Source: Sediminibacterium sp. TEGAF015 (lineage in GTDB: Bacteria > Bacteroidota > Bacteroidia > Chitinophagales > Chitinophagaceae). From it: 64,000 nucleotides of DNA. Positions 34,070 to 43,052 of the stretch are shown in pieces; positions within the stretch are counted from its first letter, which is position 1; each line of letters opens with the position of its first letter. The DNA is taken from NCBI RefSeq assembly GCF_025997995.1, contig NZ_AP026683.1, forward strand, positions 806,501 to 870,500, written 5' to 3'. A program made the translations under genes and the position numbers. Below the pieces are notes generated by a model. That model was not told the origin of the DNA. It saw only the letters and a list, made by a program, of their open reading frames with translations, and ran no database searches.

Positions 34070-34879
34070 CTATGCAGCTACAAGTTGCAGGGTAATTTCC
34101 TTCCAGCCCTTTGCCCAATCACCCTGAACAGTCAGCTTTCCTTCATTCGCAAGACATTTTAAACGCCATACCAAAAAAGCATCCCCTGTCTGAACGGGCA
34201 TTTTACTTTGCGCACTAGAAATAATTTTTGTTAGTTTCTGTGCATCTTTTCCTATCTGAGCCAATAAATATTTATCAAAAAACTGAACTTCTTTACCTAC
34301 AATTTTTTTACCCCCTTCTAAAAAACGCACCAATGCATTTTCTCGCATTGTTTTTTTCCACTCATCCGGGTCAACTTCAAATTCACTTAAGGTAATTGGT
34401 CTTGCCAGTTTTTTGGCCTTCATAAATTCCCTCGGCTGTATTTCATGTAAGTGTGTAGGATAAAATATATTTCCTTTCTCATTAAAGAATGGTAGATTAT
34501 TCAAATACAAAACTTGAATTCGACCTGCAAAATTGGCTAACTGACTCATTAACCAGTAATAACCGCAAACATCGTGTGCATTTTGCCCCATCCATATCCA
34601 TAATTCATGCGCATCATCTTCTTCCATTTGCTTCATCAATTGGTGTACTGTCATTTTATCATCTACCAGGTCCAGTTGATTTTCGTATGGTGAATTTTCC
34701 AGTACTTCTTTCCACCAATCTCTTCTTTGCTGATACCCTTCCGTAGCGTAAAGATCTTCAATGGGTCCTACAGCAAAATCATCTTTGATTTCCAACACTT
34801 CCCCCAGCAAACTTTCATCCAGTTCCATGGCTAACTGCAGTACTTTTACATTAGCCGCTTCAAATACAATATGAATCAT
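34070..34879 (-). CDS. DUF1835-domain protein between parE and parC
   Basis: A 269-residue cytoplasmic protein. The N-terminus (MIHIVFEAANVKVLQLAM, DDFAVGPIEDL, RRDWW) matches the DUF1835 pattern, and the C-terminal part (GDAFLVWRLKCLANEGKLTVQGDWAKGWKEITL) looks like the associated DUF3658 region. Neither has an established function that I know. It starts 13 nt after parE and ends 59 nt before parC, in the same direction, so it should be co-expressed with topoisomerase IV. A function in chromosome handling is only suggested by position. Confidence 0.8.
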   Translation of the reverse strand: MIHIVFEAANVKVLQLAMELDESLLGEVLEIKDDFAVGPIEDLYATEGYQQRRDWWKEVLENSPYENQLDLVDDKMTVHQLMKQMEEDDAHELWIWMGQNAHDVCGYYWLMSQLANFAGRIQVLYLNNLPFFNEKGNIFYPTHLHEIQPREFMKAKKLARPITLSEFEVDPDEWKKTMRENALVRFLEGGKKIVGKEVQFFDKYLLAQIGKDAQKLTKIISSAQSKMPVQTGDAFLVWRLKCLANEGKLTVQGDWAKGWKEITLQLVAA

Positions 34880-34892
34880 CTATTCCTTTTTT

Positions 34893-36773
34893 TTAGTCAA
34901 CTAAATCAAGTTCAACTCTTAAATTGTTAATAATGAACTCTTGTCTTTCCATGGTATTCTTACCCATATAATATTCCAGGAAGTCCTGTATATGATCTCC
35001 CTGTTCTAAAATTACCGGTTGCAGGCGCATATCCCTTCCGATGAAACGACCAAACTCTTCCGGAGAAATTTCACCCAATCCCTTGAATCGCGTAATCTCA
35101 GGCTTGTTCCCCAATTTCGCTGTTGCAGCCTGTTTTTCTGATTCATCATAACAATAGATGGTCTCCTGTTTATTTCTTACCCGGAACAAAGGTGTTTCTA
35201 AAATATAAACATGTCCCTTTTTAACCAGATCAGGGAAGAACTGCAGAAAGAAAGTCATTAGCAATAATCGTATATGCATCCCATCCACATCAGCATCGGT
35301 TGCAATCACGATATTGTTATAACGTAGCCCTTCCAATCCATCTTCAATATTCAAAGCATGTTGCAGTAGATTAAACTCCTCGTTTTGGTAAACCACTTTT
35401 TTGGTTTCGCCAAATGAATTCAGAGGCTTACCTCGCAAGCTAAATACTGCCTGCGTATCTACATTTCTGCTTTTAGTAATACTACCGCTGGCACTATCAC
35501 CCTCAGTAATAAATATGGTCGTATCTTTTTGCAGTGCAATAAATGCTTCTTTATTCTTGGCAGGCAATTCATCATTTAGGTGCACCCTACAATCTCTCAG
35601 CTTTTTGTTATGCAGATTGGCTTTTTTAGCTCTTTCATTGGCCAACTTTTTAATACCAGCCAGTTCCTTTCTTTCCCTTTCATTCTGTTCAATCCTCTTT
35701 TTTAAAGCATCAGCAGTAGCCGGATTTCTATGCAGGAAATTATCTAGCTCTTTGGCTAAAAAATCCAACACAAAAGACTTCATACTTTGTCCGCCTTCAG
35801 ATACATTCTGAGAGCCCAGCTTGGTCTTGGTCTGGCTTTCAAAAACAGGCTCCTGCACTCTTACAGAGACTGCAGCAACAATGCTGGTTCTGATATCTGA
35901 AGCATCGTAATCTTTTTTATAAAAATCCCTGACTACTTTTACATATGCTTCGCGAAATGCTTGTTGATGCGTTCCGCCCTGTGTAGTATATTGACCGTTT
36001 ACAAAGGAAAAAATATCTTCCCCGTAATCGTTATTATGCGAAATGGCAATTTCAATATCATCTCCTTTTAAATGTATAATGGGATAACGTAATTCATCGG
36101 GATTGGTCTTTCGTTGTAATAAATCGAGCAATCCGTTTTTACTCACGTATTTTTTGCCATTGAAATGCATGGCAAGCCCAGCATTCAAATAACAGTAGTT
36201 CCATAACTGATTATCGAGGTACTCATGAATAAAATGGAAATTCCTGAATACAGAATCATCGGGAGTAAACTGAACCAGGGTTCCATTGGGCTCATCCGTT
36301 TTGGTTTCTTTGTGATCTTTAACCAGAACCCCTTTTTCAAATTCAGCCGTTTTGGCTTTTCCTTCTCGGAAAGAAGTAACCGAGAAATGACTGCTCAGGG
36401 CATTCACTGCTTTGGTACCTACTCCATTCAATCCCACACTCTTCTGAAATGCTTTGCTATCGTATTTGGCACCGGTATTAATTTTACTTACCACATCCAC
36501 CACTTTGCCTAAAGGAATTCCGCGACCATAATCTCTTACTGTAACCATTTTACCTTCAATGGTCAATTCAACCTGCTTCCCATGTCCCATGGTGTATTCA
36601 TCAATACAGTTGTCAATCACTTCCTTGATTAATACATATACCCCATCGTCTGCTGCAGAACCATCCCCTAATTTTCCAATATACATACCCGGACGAAGCC
36701 GAATATGCTCTTTCCAATCCAGCGACCGGATGCTATCCTCGTCATATTTTACCAAATTCTTATCTTCTGCCAT
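34893..36773 (-). CDS. parE: DNA topoisomerase IV subunit B
   Basis: A 626-residue ATPase subunit. The GHKL ATP-binding domain shows [21 protein letters not shown] and [14 protein letters not shown]. The TOPRIM domain shows [12 protein letters not shown] and [15 protein letters not shown], whose acidic residues bind Mg2+. C-terminal RFKGLGEI is also present. At 626 residues it is the ParE/short GyrB length. It opens the run parE-DUF1835-parC-cvfB and has a near-perfect promoter upstream. Confidence 0.93.
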   Translation of the reverse strand: MAEDKNLVKYDEDSIRSLDWKEHIRLRPGMYIGKLGDGSAADDGVYVLIKEVIDNCIDEYTMGHGKQVELTIEGKMVTVRDYGRGIPLGKVVDVVSKINTGAKYDSKAFQKSVGLNGVGTKAVNALSSHFSVTSFREGKAKTAEFEKGVLVKDHKETKTDEPNGTLVQFTPDDSVFRNFHFIHEYLDNQLWNYCYLNAGLAMHFNGKKYVSKNGLLDLLQRKTNPDELRYPIIHLKGDDIEIAISHNNDYGEDIFSFVNGQYTTQGGTHQQAFREAYVKVVRDFYKKDYDASDIRTSIVAAVSVRVQEPVFESQTKTKLGSQNVSEGGQSMKSFVLDFLAKELDNFLHRNPATADALKKRIEQNERERKELAGIKKLANERAKKANLHNKKLRDCRVHLNDELPAKNKEAFIALQKDTTIFITEGDSASGSITKSRNVDTQAVFSLRGKPLNSFGETKKVVYQNEEFNLLQHALNIEDGLEGLRYNNIVIATDADVDGMHIRLLLMTFFLQFFPDLVKKGHVYILETPLFRVRNKQETIYCYDESEKQAATAKLGNKPEITRFKGLGEISPEEFGRFIGRDMRLQPVILEQGDHIQDFLEYYMGKNTMERQEFIINNLRVELDLVD

Positions 36774-36804
36774 AAATCCTATTTAAGTCGAATATTGCTA
36801 ACGG

Positions 36805-36834
36805 CAAATCTAAGTCCCTCAAATCGCAGCCCAA
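36805..36834 (-). promoter_or_regulatory. Predicted parE promoter (Bacteroidota type)
   Basis: TTG at 36834-36832, exactly 19 nt, then TAGATTTG at 36812-36805: a full match to TTG-N19-TAnnTTTG. The -7 box ends 31 nt before the parE ATG. Confidence 0.78.
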
Positions 36835-36919
36835 GTTTTATTATCTACAAAAGCGCTTTTTATGTGGATAAATCGTTCTTTTTCGTGGATTTTATACCTC
36901 AAATCCTACCTTTATATTA

Positions 36920-37441
36920 ATGAAGAGCCCTTTCAAGCCCCAGACAGATCTGGCTATAATGGCCGACTATGCAGCCAGACACCAAGAGGAAAACGATCGT
37001 TTCAGTGCATTTATCAAAGAATACAAGGATGAGGAAATTGATGCCAAGGTTCAGGAATTGGACGCTTTAATTAGTCCAACTATCTCCTGCACAGACTGTG
37101 GCAATTGTTGCAAAAGTTTAATGGTTTGCCTGAATGAGGGCGAAGCAGACCGATTATCCGGACACTTGAACATGACAAGATCCAACTTTGATGAAACCTA
37201 TTTAGAAAAAGGTAGTAACGGACTCATGATCATGAATCGAATGCCCTGCCCTTTTCTTGCCAATAACAAATGTTCTGTTTACGAATATCGTTTTGAAGGG
37301 TGTAAAGAATTTCCAGCCTTGCATATGCCCCATTTCAAGCGAAGAATTTTTACCACTTTTATGCACTATGACCGTTGTCCCATCATATTCAATGTGGTGG
37401 AAGCGCTGAAAGAAGAAATGCACTTTACCAAAGACCAGTAA
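36920..37441 (+). CDS. YkgJ-family cysteine-cluster protein (first copy)
   Basis: A 173-residue protein with the cluster CTDCGNCCKS near residue 56 and later Cys residues in MPCPFLANNKCSVYEYRFEGC, the arrangement of YkgJ-family proteins thought to bind zinc or an iron-sulfur cluster. Function is unknown. A second family member lies at 40494-40994. NamZ follows after 10 nt in the same direction, so the two may be co-transcribed. Confidence 0.82.
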   Translation: MKSPFKPQTDLAIMADYAARHQEENDRFSAFIKEYKDEEIDAKVQELDALISPTISCTDCGNCCKSLMVCLNEGEADRLSGHLNMTRSNFDETYLEKGSNGLMIMNRMPCPFLANNKCSVYEYRFEGCKEFPALHMPHFKRRIFTTFMHYDRCPIIFNVVEALKEEMHFTKDQ

Positions 37442-37451
37442 CGCTATAGAT

Positions 37452-38624
37452 ATGTCTGTATTATTTGGAATTGATTATCTGTTGCAATCAGCTGCCATTG
37501 AGTGGAAGCACAGTAAAATTGGGTTGGTAACCAATGAAGCAGCTACAACACATGCCATAGAGCCTTCCAGACTGGTTTTGCAACAAGCCGGCTTTACCAT
37601 TCGCAAACTTTTTTCTCCTGAACACGGACTAAGTGCAAAAGGCGCAGACGGTGCACCCATGCACAATGGTGTAGATGAATTAACCGACTTACCCATTATC
37701 AGTTTGTATGGACAAAAATTAGCTCCGGACCAAACAGATATGGAAGATCTGGATTGTCTGGTATTTGATGTACCCGATGCCGGTGTTCGTTTTTATACCT
37801 ATTTGTGGACACTAAGTTATTTACTGGAAGCCTGTGCCAAATACCAGAAACCCCTGATAATTCTGGATCGGCCCAACCCCATATCCGGTTTAGCCGATGT
37901 ACAGGAAGGTCCTTTTCTGGAGGAATCTTGTGCCTCTTTTATCGGCAGATGGAATATTCCATTACGGCATAGTTGTACTTTAGGAGAACTGGCATTGTAT
38001 TTCAATGAAATCAGAGGGATTAAAGCCGACCTTACAGTAATACCCTGCCAGCACTGGAAAAGGTCTATGTTTCAAACCGATTGGGGTATACCCTTTGTGG
38101 CCACTTCTCCTGCGATACAAACGGCTGAATCTTTGATGTTGTATCCTGGGCTTTGTTTACTAGAAGCAACCAATCTTTCTGAAGGCAGGTCTACCGATTT
38201 TTCTTTTGAAGTAGTGGGTGCTCCCTGGTTGCAGCATGATAAACTGGCAAGACAAATTAATCAATTATTCGGGGAAGAACTGGAAGCTAAACCTGTTCAT
38301 TTTATTCCACAGGATGCAAAATTCGCGGGTGAACAATGCAACGGCGTTCATTTCAAAGTAATTTATCCGGATACTTTCAAGCCTGTATTCTTTGGTCTTG
38401 TTTTAATCAGGATGATTAAAGACATGCACCCGGATCATTTTGCCTGGGCTGGATATAAAACCTACGTAAATCCTGACGGAATACATCATTTAGACAAACT
38501 CACCGGAATAGCCAATGCAGAAAAACTATACGAATTATCTATGCCGGCATTTCTGCAGCAATGTACAAAAATAACCAATCCGCTAGGGTGGAACAAAGCC
38601 ATTCAACCCTACCTGCTTTATTGA
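37452..38624 (+). CDS. DUF1343 / NamZ-type exo-beta-N-acetylmuramidase
   Basis: A 390-residue protein of the DUF1343 family. Recognisable blocks are VTNEAATTHA, KLFSPEHGLSAKGADG, DLPIISLYGQKLAPDQTDMEDLDCLVFDVPDAGVRFYTY, LDRPNPISG, LRHSCTLGELALYFN and ATNLSEGRSTDFSFEVVGAPW. The characterised member, NamZ of Bacillus subtilis, removes terminal MurNAc from peptidoglycan fragments. No signal peptide is evident here, so it may act on imported fragments in cell-wall recycling, which would fit mpl at 27 kb. That link is inference. Confidence 0.85.
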   Translation: MSVLFGIDYLLQSAAIEWKHSKIGLVTNEAATTHAIEPSRLVLQQAGFTIRKLFSPEHGLSAKGADGAPMHNGVDELTDLPIISLYGQKLAPDQTDMEDLDCLVFDVPDAGVRFYTYLWTLSYLLEACAKYQKPLIILDRPNPISGLADVQEGPFLEESCASFIGRWNIPLRHSCTLGELALYFNEIRGIKADLTVIPCQHWKRSMFQTDWGIPFVATSPAIQTAESLMLYPGLCLLEATNLSEGRSTDFSFEVVGAPWLQHDKLARQINQLFGEELEAKPVHFIPQDAKFAGEQCNGVHFKVIYPDTFKPVFFGLVLIRMIKDMHPDHFAWAGYKTYVNPDGIHHLDKLTGIANAEKLYELSMPAFLQQCTKITNPLGWNKAIQPYLLY

Positions 38625-38635
38625 TAGATCCGGAT

Positions 38636-39364
38636 TTAATCTTCCTGTTTCAACAAACCCCGAATGACTACACTGGCAGCCATACAACCGAATATTGCAG
38701 GCATATAGGATATGGTACCAATAATTGATTTTTTGGGATAGGCTTTTTCTGTCTCAATAATGCGCGACTGATCCACTCTCTCGGCACTAAATACCACAGT
38801 GACTCCTTTATAAATGCCAAAACTGTGTAATTTTTTGCGAACATAGCTAGCCAGATTACACTGATAGGTTTTAGATATATCGGTAATCACCACTTGAGAC
38901 GGATCTACTTTTCCTCCTGCACCAAGAGAGCTTACCATCGGTATTTTTCTGTCCAGGCAAGCTTTTATAAAAAACACTTTGGGCGACAATGTATCAATAC
39001 AGTCAACGGCAAAATCATACTTTGCTTCATCCAGTAACTGATGTGTAATTTCATCTTTAATGTAAATGGACTTTACAATTAATTCTATTTCCGGATTAAT
39101 ATCTTTCAATCGCGCTGCCATTACTTCAGACTTTAGTTTTCCTGCAGTAGAATGCAATGCCGGAATTTGTCGGTTGGTATTGCTAAGGTCAACTGTATCT
39201 GCGTCTACAATAGTCATTTTACCTACACCTGCTCTAGCAATCATTTCCGCACATATGCCACCTACACCGCCCAAGCCAACCACTAGAACATGTTTTTTTT
39301 GTAAGGTTTCAATTGGCTCGTCTCCCAGTAGCAACTGGGTTCTGCTCATCCAATAAGGAATCAT
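38636..39364 (-). CDS. tcdA: tRNA threonylcarbamoyladenosine dehydratase TcdA-like
   Basis: A 242-residue E1-like (ThiF/MoeB superfamily) enzyme. N-terminal SRTQLLLGDEPIETL, the ATP-binding VVGLGGVGGICAEMIARAG and IVDADTVDLSNTNRQ are the TcdA type. AVDCIDTLSPKVFFIKAC and a C-terminal hydrophobic segment also fit. TcdA cyclises t6A37 in tRNA to ct6A using ATP. It is convergent with namZ (11-nt gap) and divergent from the exported beta-propeller gene. Confidence 0.88.
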   Translation of the reverse strand: MIPYWMSRTQLLLGDEPIETLQKKHVLVVGLGGVGGICAEMIARAGVGKMTIVDADTVDLSNTNRQIPALHSTAGKLKSEVMAARLKDINPEIELIVKSIYIKDEITHQLLDEAKYDFAVDCIDTLSPKVFFIKACLDRKIPMVSSLGAGGKVDPSQVVITDISKTYQCNLASYVRKKLHSFGIYKGVTVVFSAERVDQSRIIETEKAYPKKSIIGTISYMPAIFGCMAASVVIRGLLKQED

Positions 39365-39400
39365 CTGGTCTGTATTTATATTGAGAATAAATTAAATTAT

Positions 39401-39452
39401 CTTGTTACCAATTACGCGATCCCTTGTTTTTGTACCTGCGTAATTTAACAAG
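39401..39452. repeat. Long imperfect inverted repeat between tcdA and the propeller gene
   Basis: CTTGTTA-cc-AATTACGC at 39401-39417 is the reverse complement of GCGTAATT-TAACAAG at 39438-39452, except for a 2-nt bulge: 15 paired bases around a 20-nt loop. It ends 15 nt before the ATG at 39468 and begins 37 nt upstream of the tcdA ATG. It could be a protein-binding dyad for the divergent pair or an RNA hairpin in a 5' leader. There is no T-run to make it a terminator. Confidence 0.7.
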
Positions 39453-39467
39453 CGCAAAAATGAACTT

Positions 39468-40508
39468 ATGACTTCATATTTAAAAATATTTTTACTCGCG
39501 ACATTAACAATGCCCCTGACAAGTATCTCCGCACAAAACACTGCTTCCATTAACATATTGAGCCAAGGAAATAAAACAAGTATCCGTGGATTAAGCGTGG
39601 TGTCAGACAAAATTATTTGGGTCAGTGGAAGCAACGGCATGGTGGGCAAATCAACCGACGGAGGAATAAACATTCAATGGATGCAGGTTCCCGGTTTTGA
39701 AAAAAGGGATTTCAGAGACATAGAAGCCTATAGCGACAAGGTTGCGATTATTATGGCCATTGCCGAACCAGCAATGATACTTAAAACAAAAGATGGTGGC
39801 AACAATTGGTACACCGTTTTTACAGACAGTACCAAGGGCATGTTTTTAGATGCTATGCATGCATATGGAAAAACCATTCAGGTTGTGGGTGATCCAATAA
39901 ATGGAAAAGCATTTTTTGCTTTAAGCAATAATGAAGGGGAAGGCTGGCATGCTCATTTGAAAGATGGAATTCCATTACAGGAAGGGGAAGCATTTTTTGC
40001 ATCTAGTGGCAGTAATCTGCAAATTGTTTCTTCAGAAAATCAATTTAAATCAGGAACCTGGATGGTTACGGGAGGAAAAGCTTCCAGAATCATCAATGTC
40101 AGAGATCAGCGGGATAGCTATGCACTGCCGCTTTTGCAGGGGAAAGAATCAACCGGGGCTAATTCTATAGATATTAGTCCTTCTGGTAAATTTGCATTTA
40201 TTGTAGGTGGAGATTTTGCCAGAGACACCATAAGAGAAGGCAATGCAGTAAAAGTTGTGTTCGGCAAAAGCATCAGTTTTACCAAACCTATAACGCCTCC
40301 ACATGGTTACCGGTCAAGCGTAGTTTACCTGAATGAAAATACGTTAATCAGCTGTGGCACTTCGGGTGTAGATATTTCCCGTGATGGTGGCATGAACTGG
40401 GACAATATTAGTAAGCTGGGCTTTCATGTGGTGCAAAAAGCCAAAAAAGGGAATGCTGTTTTCTTAGCAGGTGGTGGCGGCAGAATTGCCAGACTACTTT
40501 TTGAGTAA
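39468..40508 (+). CDS. Exported beta-propeller protein with BNR/YCF48-like repeats
   Basis: A 346-residue secreted protein with signal peptide MTSYLKIFLLATLTMPLTSISAQ. It carries recurrent Asp-box/BNR-type repeats, for example KSTDGGINIQW, KTKDGGNNWYT and ISRDGGMNWDN, spaced as blades of a six- or seven-bladed propeller, like the photosystem assembly factor HCF136/YCF48 and the family often labelled oxidoreductase in Bacteroidota. No catalytic residues are identifiable. Function is unknown. Its 3' end overlaps the convergent YkgJ-type gene by 15 nt. Confidence 0.82.
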   Translation: MTSYLKIFLLATLTMPLTSISAQNTASINILSQGNKTSIRGLSVVSDKIIWVSGSNGMVGKSTDGGINIQWMQVPGFEKRDFRDIEAYSDKVAIIMAIAEPAMILKTKDGGNNWYTVFTDSTKGMFLDAMHAYGKTIQVVGDPINGKAFFALSNNEGEGWHAHLKDGIPLQEGEAFFASSGSNLQIVSSENQFKSGTWMVTGGKASRIINVRDQRDSYALPLLQGKESTGANSIDISPSGKFAFIVGGDFARDTIREGNAVKVVFGKSISFTKPITPPHGYRSSVVYLNENTLISCGTSGVDISRDGGMNWDNISKLGFHVVQKAKKGNAVFLAGGGGRIARLLFE

Positions 40509-40994
40509 TTCCTGAAACTTCTCAACCATTTTAAATGTTGCCGGACAGTAGTCTATATTCTGTTGGTGCACGTGAATATATTCCACCATTTTTTTCTTTT
40601 TCAGATGCGGGAAACCTGAACAGTCGTCCGGTCTTACTTCATAAATACTGCACATATTATTGGTCAGATTCAGAAACTGGCAGGGTTGTTTTTTATTCAT
40701 CCAGTCTCCATCTTCCTCATCAAAGTATAACCATTTTTCCTTGAACTCTGCAACAGACATTTCAAGGTGTGCTGCAATTCTTTTGAGATCTTTTGCATTG
40801 AATGTTGGGCTCATCGATTTACAGCAATTGGCACAGCTAAGGCAATCTACTTCCTTCCAAACTTCCGCTTCTACTTTTTCTGCCATTTTATCCAAACCCT
40901 TAGGAGGATTCTTTTCAATCTTACCCAAAAACTTCTTCATGCTTTTGGCGTTGTGACGTACTTTCTGCTTAAAGGATCTAAGATTAACTAACAT
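40494..40994 (-). CDS. YkgJ-family cysteine-cluster protein (second copy)
   Basis: A 166-residue protein using the ATG at 40992-40994; a longer frame would reach to within 2 nt of the divergent xerD start. The cluster CLSCANCCKS and later Cys in QPCQFLNLTNNMCSIYEVRPDDCSGFP match the YkgJ family. A C-terminal DYCPATFKMVEKFQELL resembles the ending of the copy at 36920-37441 (RCPIIFNVVEALKEEM). The two are diverged paralogues 3 kb apart. Metal binding is inferred from the cysteines. Confidence 0.82.
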   Translation of the reverse strand: MLVNLRSFKQKVRHNAKSMKKFLGKIEKNPPKGLDKMAEKVEAEVWKEVDCLSCANCCKSMSPTFNAKDLKRIAAHLEMSVAEFKEKWLYFDEEDGDWMNKKQPCQFLNLTNNMCSIYEVRPDDCSGFPHLKKKKMVEYIHVHQQNIDYCPATFKMVEKFQELLKK

Positions 40995-41059
40995 ACCAAT
41001 GGAACTTTTACTTGAGTCTGTAAGCGAATATAATGATATAGCTGTTATCTTTATCATTC

Positions 41060-41959
41060 ATGTGGACAGCGTATAAAAAAGGATTCAAAGCTTATCTGCA
41101 ACTGGAGAAATCACTTAGTGAACACTCCGTAGAAGCCTACCTGCATGACATTGAAATGCTAACCAGTTTCTTATCTACTTTAGAACAACAAAAAGCCCCA
41201 TCAGATATTGTTTTAAAAGACCTACAGGCATTTATTCAGTGGATTAACCAACTGGGTATGACAGCCAGCTCTCAATCCAGAATCATATCAGGCATAAGAA
41301 GCTTTTTTAAATACTGCATCATAGAACAGATTTGTACCAGCGATCCTTCTGTGTTACTTACTGTTCCTAAAGCAAAAAGAAAATTGCCCGACACTTTGCA
41401 CTTCAATGAAATTGAAAGCATCATTCAACAGATTAATTTAAGTACGCCTGAAGGAACCAGAAATAAAGCAATTCTGGAAACCATGTACAGTTGTGGCTTA
41501 AGGGTTAGCGAAGTGGTCGGATTAAAAATATCAGGACTCTACCTAGATGTAGAATTCATTAAAGTTATCGGAAAGGGAAACAAAGAAAGATTAATACCCA
41601 TTGGGAGCTCTGCTATAAAATGTATTAAGATATACAAGGACCAGGTAAGGGTGCATCAGCCCATTCAACCCGGCTTTGAAGATTACCTTTTTTTGAACAA
41701 CAGAGGCAAGGGACTGTCGAGAGTAATGATTTTTTACATCATTAAAGATCTTGCACTGAAAGCAGGTATTACCAAAAGTATTTCGCCACATACTTTTCGT
41801 CATTCTTTTGCTACTCATTTGGTAGAAGGTGGTGCAGACTTAAGAGCAGTGCAGGAAATGCTGGGACATGAAAGTATTACCACAACTGAAATTTACACCC
41901 ATCTCGACAATAACTATTTAAGGGACACACTTCAACGTTTTCATCCGGGGTTTAAATAA
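41060..41959 (+). CDS. xerD: Tyrosine recombinase XerD/XerC
   Basis: A 299-residue chromosome-dimer-resolution recombinase. All catalytic residues are visible: R148 (CGLRVSEV), K172 (GKGNKER), H244 and R247 (HTFRHSFATHL), H270 (LGHESI) and Y279 (TEIYTHLD). An N-terminal SAM-like core-binding domain (FKAYLQLEKSLSEHSVEAYLHDIEML) precedes them. Length and motif spacing fit housekeeping XerD. With no flanking direct repeats or phage genes it is not an integrase of a mobile element. It acts at dif, which is not identified here. Confidence 0.9.
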   Translation: MWTAYKKGFKAYLQLEKSLSEHSVEAYLHDIEMLTSFLSTLEQQKAPSDIVLKDLQAFIQWINQLGMTASSQSRIISGIRSFFKYCIIEQICTSDPSVLLTVPKAKRKLPDTLHFNEIESIIQQINLSTPEGTRNKAILETMYSCGLRVSEVVGLKISGLYLDVEFIKVIGKGNKERLIPIGSSAIKCIKIYKDQVRVHQPIQPGFEDYLFLNNRGKGLSRVMIFYIIKDLALKAGITKSISPHTFRHSFATHLVEGGADLRAVQEMLGHESITTTEIYTHLDNNYLRDTLQRFHPGFK

Positions 41960-42029
41960 TCATTTTGTTAAATCGCTAAACATTCCTCCGATTTTTCTAA
42001 AAAAATTGCGGCATTTGAAGGGGAAGAAC

Positions 42030-42037
42030 TAAGTTTG
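42030..42037 (+). promoter_or_regulatory. Candidate -7 box for the DUF2911 gene
   Basis: TAAGTTTG fits TAnnTTTG and ends 20 nt before the ATG at 42058. A TTG is present at 42006-42008, but the spacer is 21 nt rather than 19. Confidence 0.5.
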
Positions 42038-42057
42038 ACGTTCAAACATTTAATGAT

Positions 42058-42900
42058 ATGAAAAAGACTTTACTTGCAGCTGCCTTATTGAGCAGCGTAA
42101 TGGGTTTTGCACAAATAAGAATGCCCCAGCCTAGTACTACACAAAAAATCTCTCAGGATTTTGGCATGGGCAAAATTGAATTAACCTATTCCCGTCCTAA
42201 CATTAAGGGAAGAGCCATGTTAAAAGAAAATTCAGAGTTGGCTCCATTGAACCAATTATGGAGAACCGGTGCCAATGCTGCTACCAGAATTCATTTTTCC
42301 GATAAAGTAACAATGGGTGGAACTACCTTAGATACCGGAGCTTACGTACTATATACCGTTCCGGGAGTAGACTACTGGGAAGTTGTGGTAAACAAAGGTT
42401 TGAATAACTGGGGAACAGATGGTTACAAGCAAAGTGAAGACGTAGTTCGTTTTAAAGTTAAAGCAGCTAAAACCAACAGCAGTACTGAAACTTTCACTTT
42501 CCAATTTGCAAACGTAGAAGCAGAAAGCATTGACCTACAGTTAAGCTGGGGAAAGGTTGCAGTTAGCATTCCTATCAGCACAAATGTAAAAGACAGATTA
42601 CGTGCACAAGTGGAATCAGCATTAGGTGCAGAAAAAGTAAACCCGAATGTTTACCAGGCTGCAGCTAATTTCTACTATGAGTGGGATAAAAATTATGCAA
42701 AAGCATTGCAGAATGTAAACAAAGCCACTGAAGCCAATCCAAAGGCTTTCTGGTTGTTCTTATTAACTGCAAAGATTCAGAAAGACATGGGTCAGAAAGC
42801 TGATGCCAAGGCAAGTGCTGAAAAATGTATCAGCATTGCAACTGAAGCAAAGAATGCAGACTATGTGAGAATGGCTAAAGAACTCATTAGCAAATTATAA
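42058..42900 (+). CDS. Exported DUF2911 protein with C-terminal TPR-like helices
   Basis: A 280-residue protein with signal peptide MKKTLLAAALLSSVMGFAQ. The DUF2911 core spans about residues 20-175 (PQPSTTQKISQDFGMGKIELTYSRPNIKGR, NQLWRTGANAATRIHFSDKVTMGG, GAYVLYTVPG). From about 195 to the end there is a helical, tetratricopeptide-like region (NYAKALQNVNKATEANPKAFWLFLLTAKIQKDMGQKADA). DUF2911 proteins are common in Bacteroidota and have no assigned function that I know. A strong bidirectional terminator follows. Confidence 0.85.
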   Translation: MKKTLLAAALLSSVMGFAQIRMPQPSTTQKISQDFGMGKIELTYSRPNIKGRAMLKENSELAPLNQLWRTGANAATRIHFSDKVTMGGTTLDTGAYVLYTVPGVDYWEVVVNKGLNNWGTDGYKQSEDVVRFKVKAAKTNSSTETFTFQFANVEAESIDLQLSWGKVAVSIPISTNVKDRLRAQVESALGAEKVNPNVYQAAANFYYEWDKNYAKALQNVNKATEANPKAFWLFLLTAKIQKDMGQKADAKASAEKCISIATEAKNADYVRMAKELISKL

Positions 42901-42956
42901 AAGATGGCATGGGTTTGTTTTTGAACCCATTTCATAGAAAACAATACATTTGATAA

Positions 42957-42989
42957 ATAAAAAACCAGGTCAATTGACCTGGTTTTTTT
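42957..42989. terminator. Bidirectional intrinsic terminator
   Basis: A perfect 26-bp palindrome at 42961-42986 (each arm AAAACCAGGTCAA) with an A-run before it and a T-run after it. It lies between the convergent DUF2911 gene and the alpha-oxoamine synthase gene and can stop transcription from both sides. A weaker 7-bp hairpin without T-run (42909-42930) precedes it. Confidence 0.9.
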
Positions 42990-43052
42990 ATGCGGTTATC
43001 TTATAAGTTATGAGACTGTTTTCCAATGAATAGCTTATTCAATCAACTACAA

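Noticed and set aside
36849..36860. Perfect 12-bp palindrome AAAAGCGCTTTT upstream of the parE promoter
   Set aside because: Short and AT-flanked, such palindromes arise by chance at this composition; no second copy nearby supports an operator.
41060..41959. XerD-like gene as the integrase of a mobile element
   Set aside because: No flanking direct repeats, tRNA gene, phage or conjugation genes; length and motifs fit housekeeping XerD.
42909..42930. 7-bp hairpin after the DUF2911 gene as a separate terminator
   Set aside because: It has no T-run; the strong palindrome at 42961-42986 explains termination.
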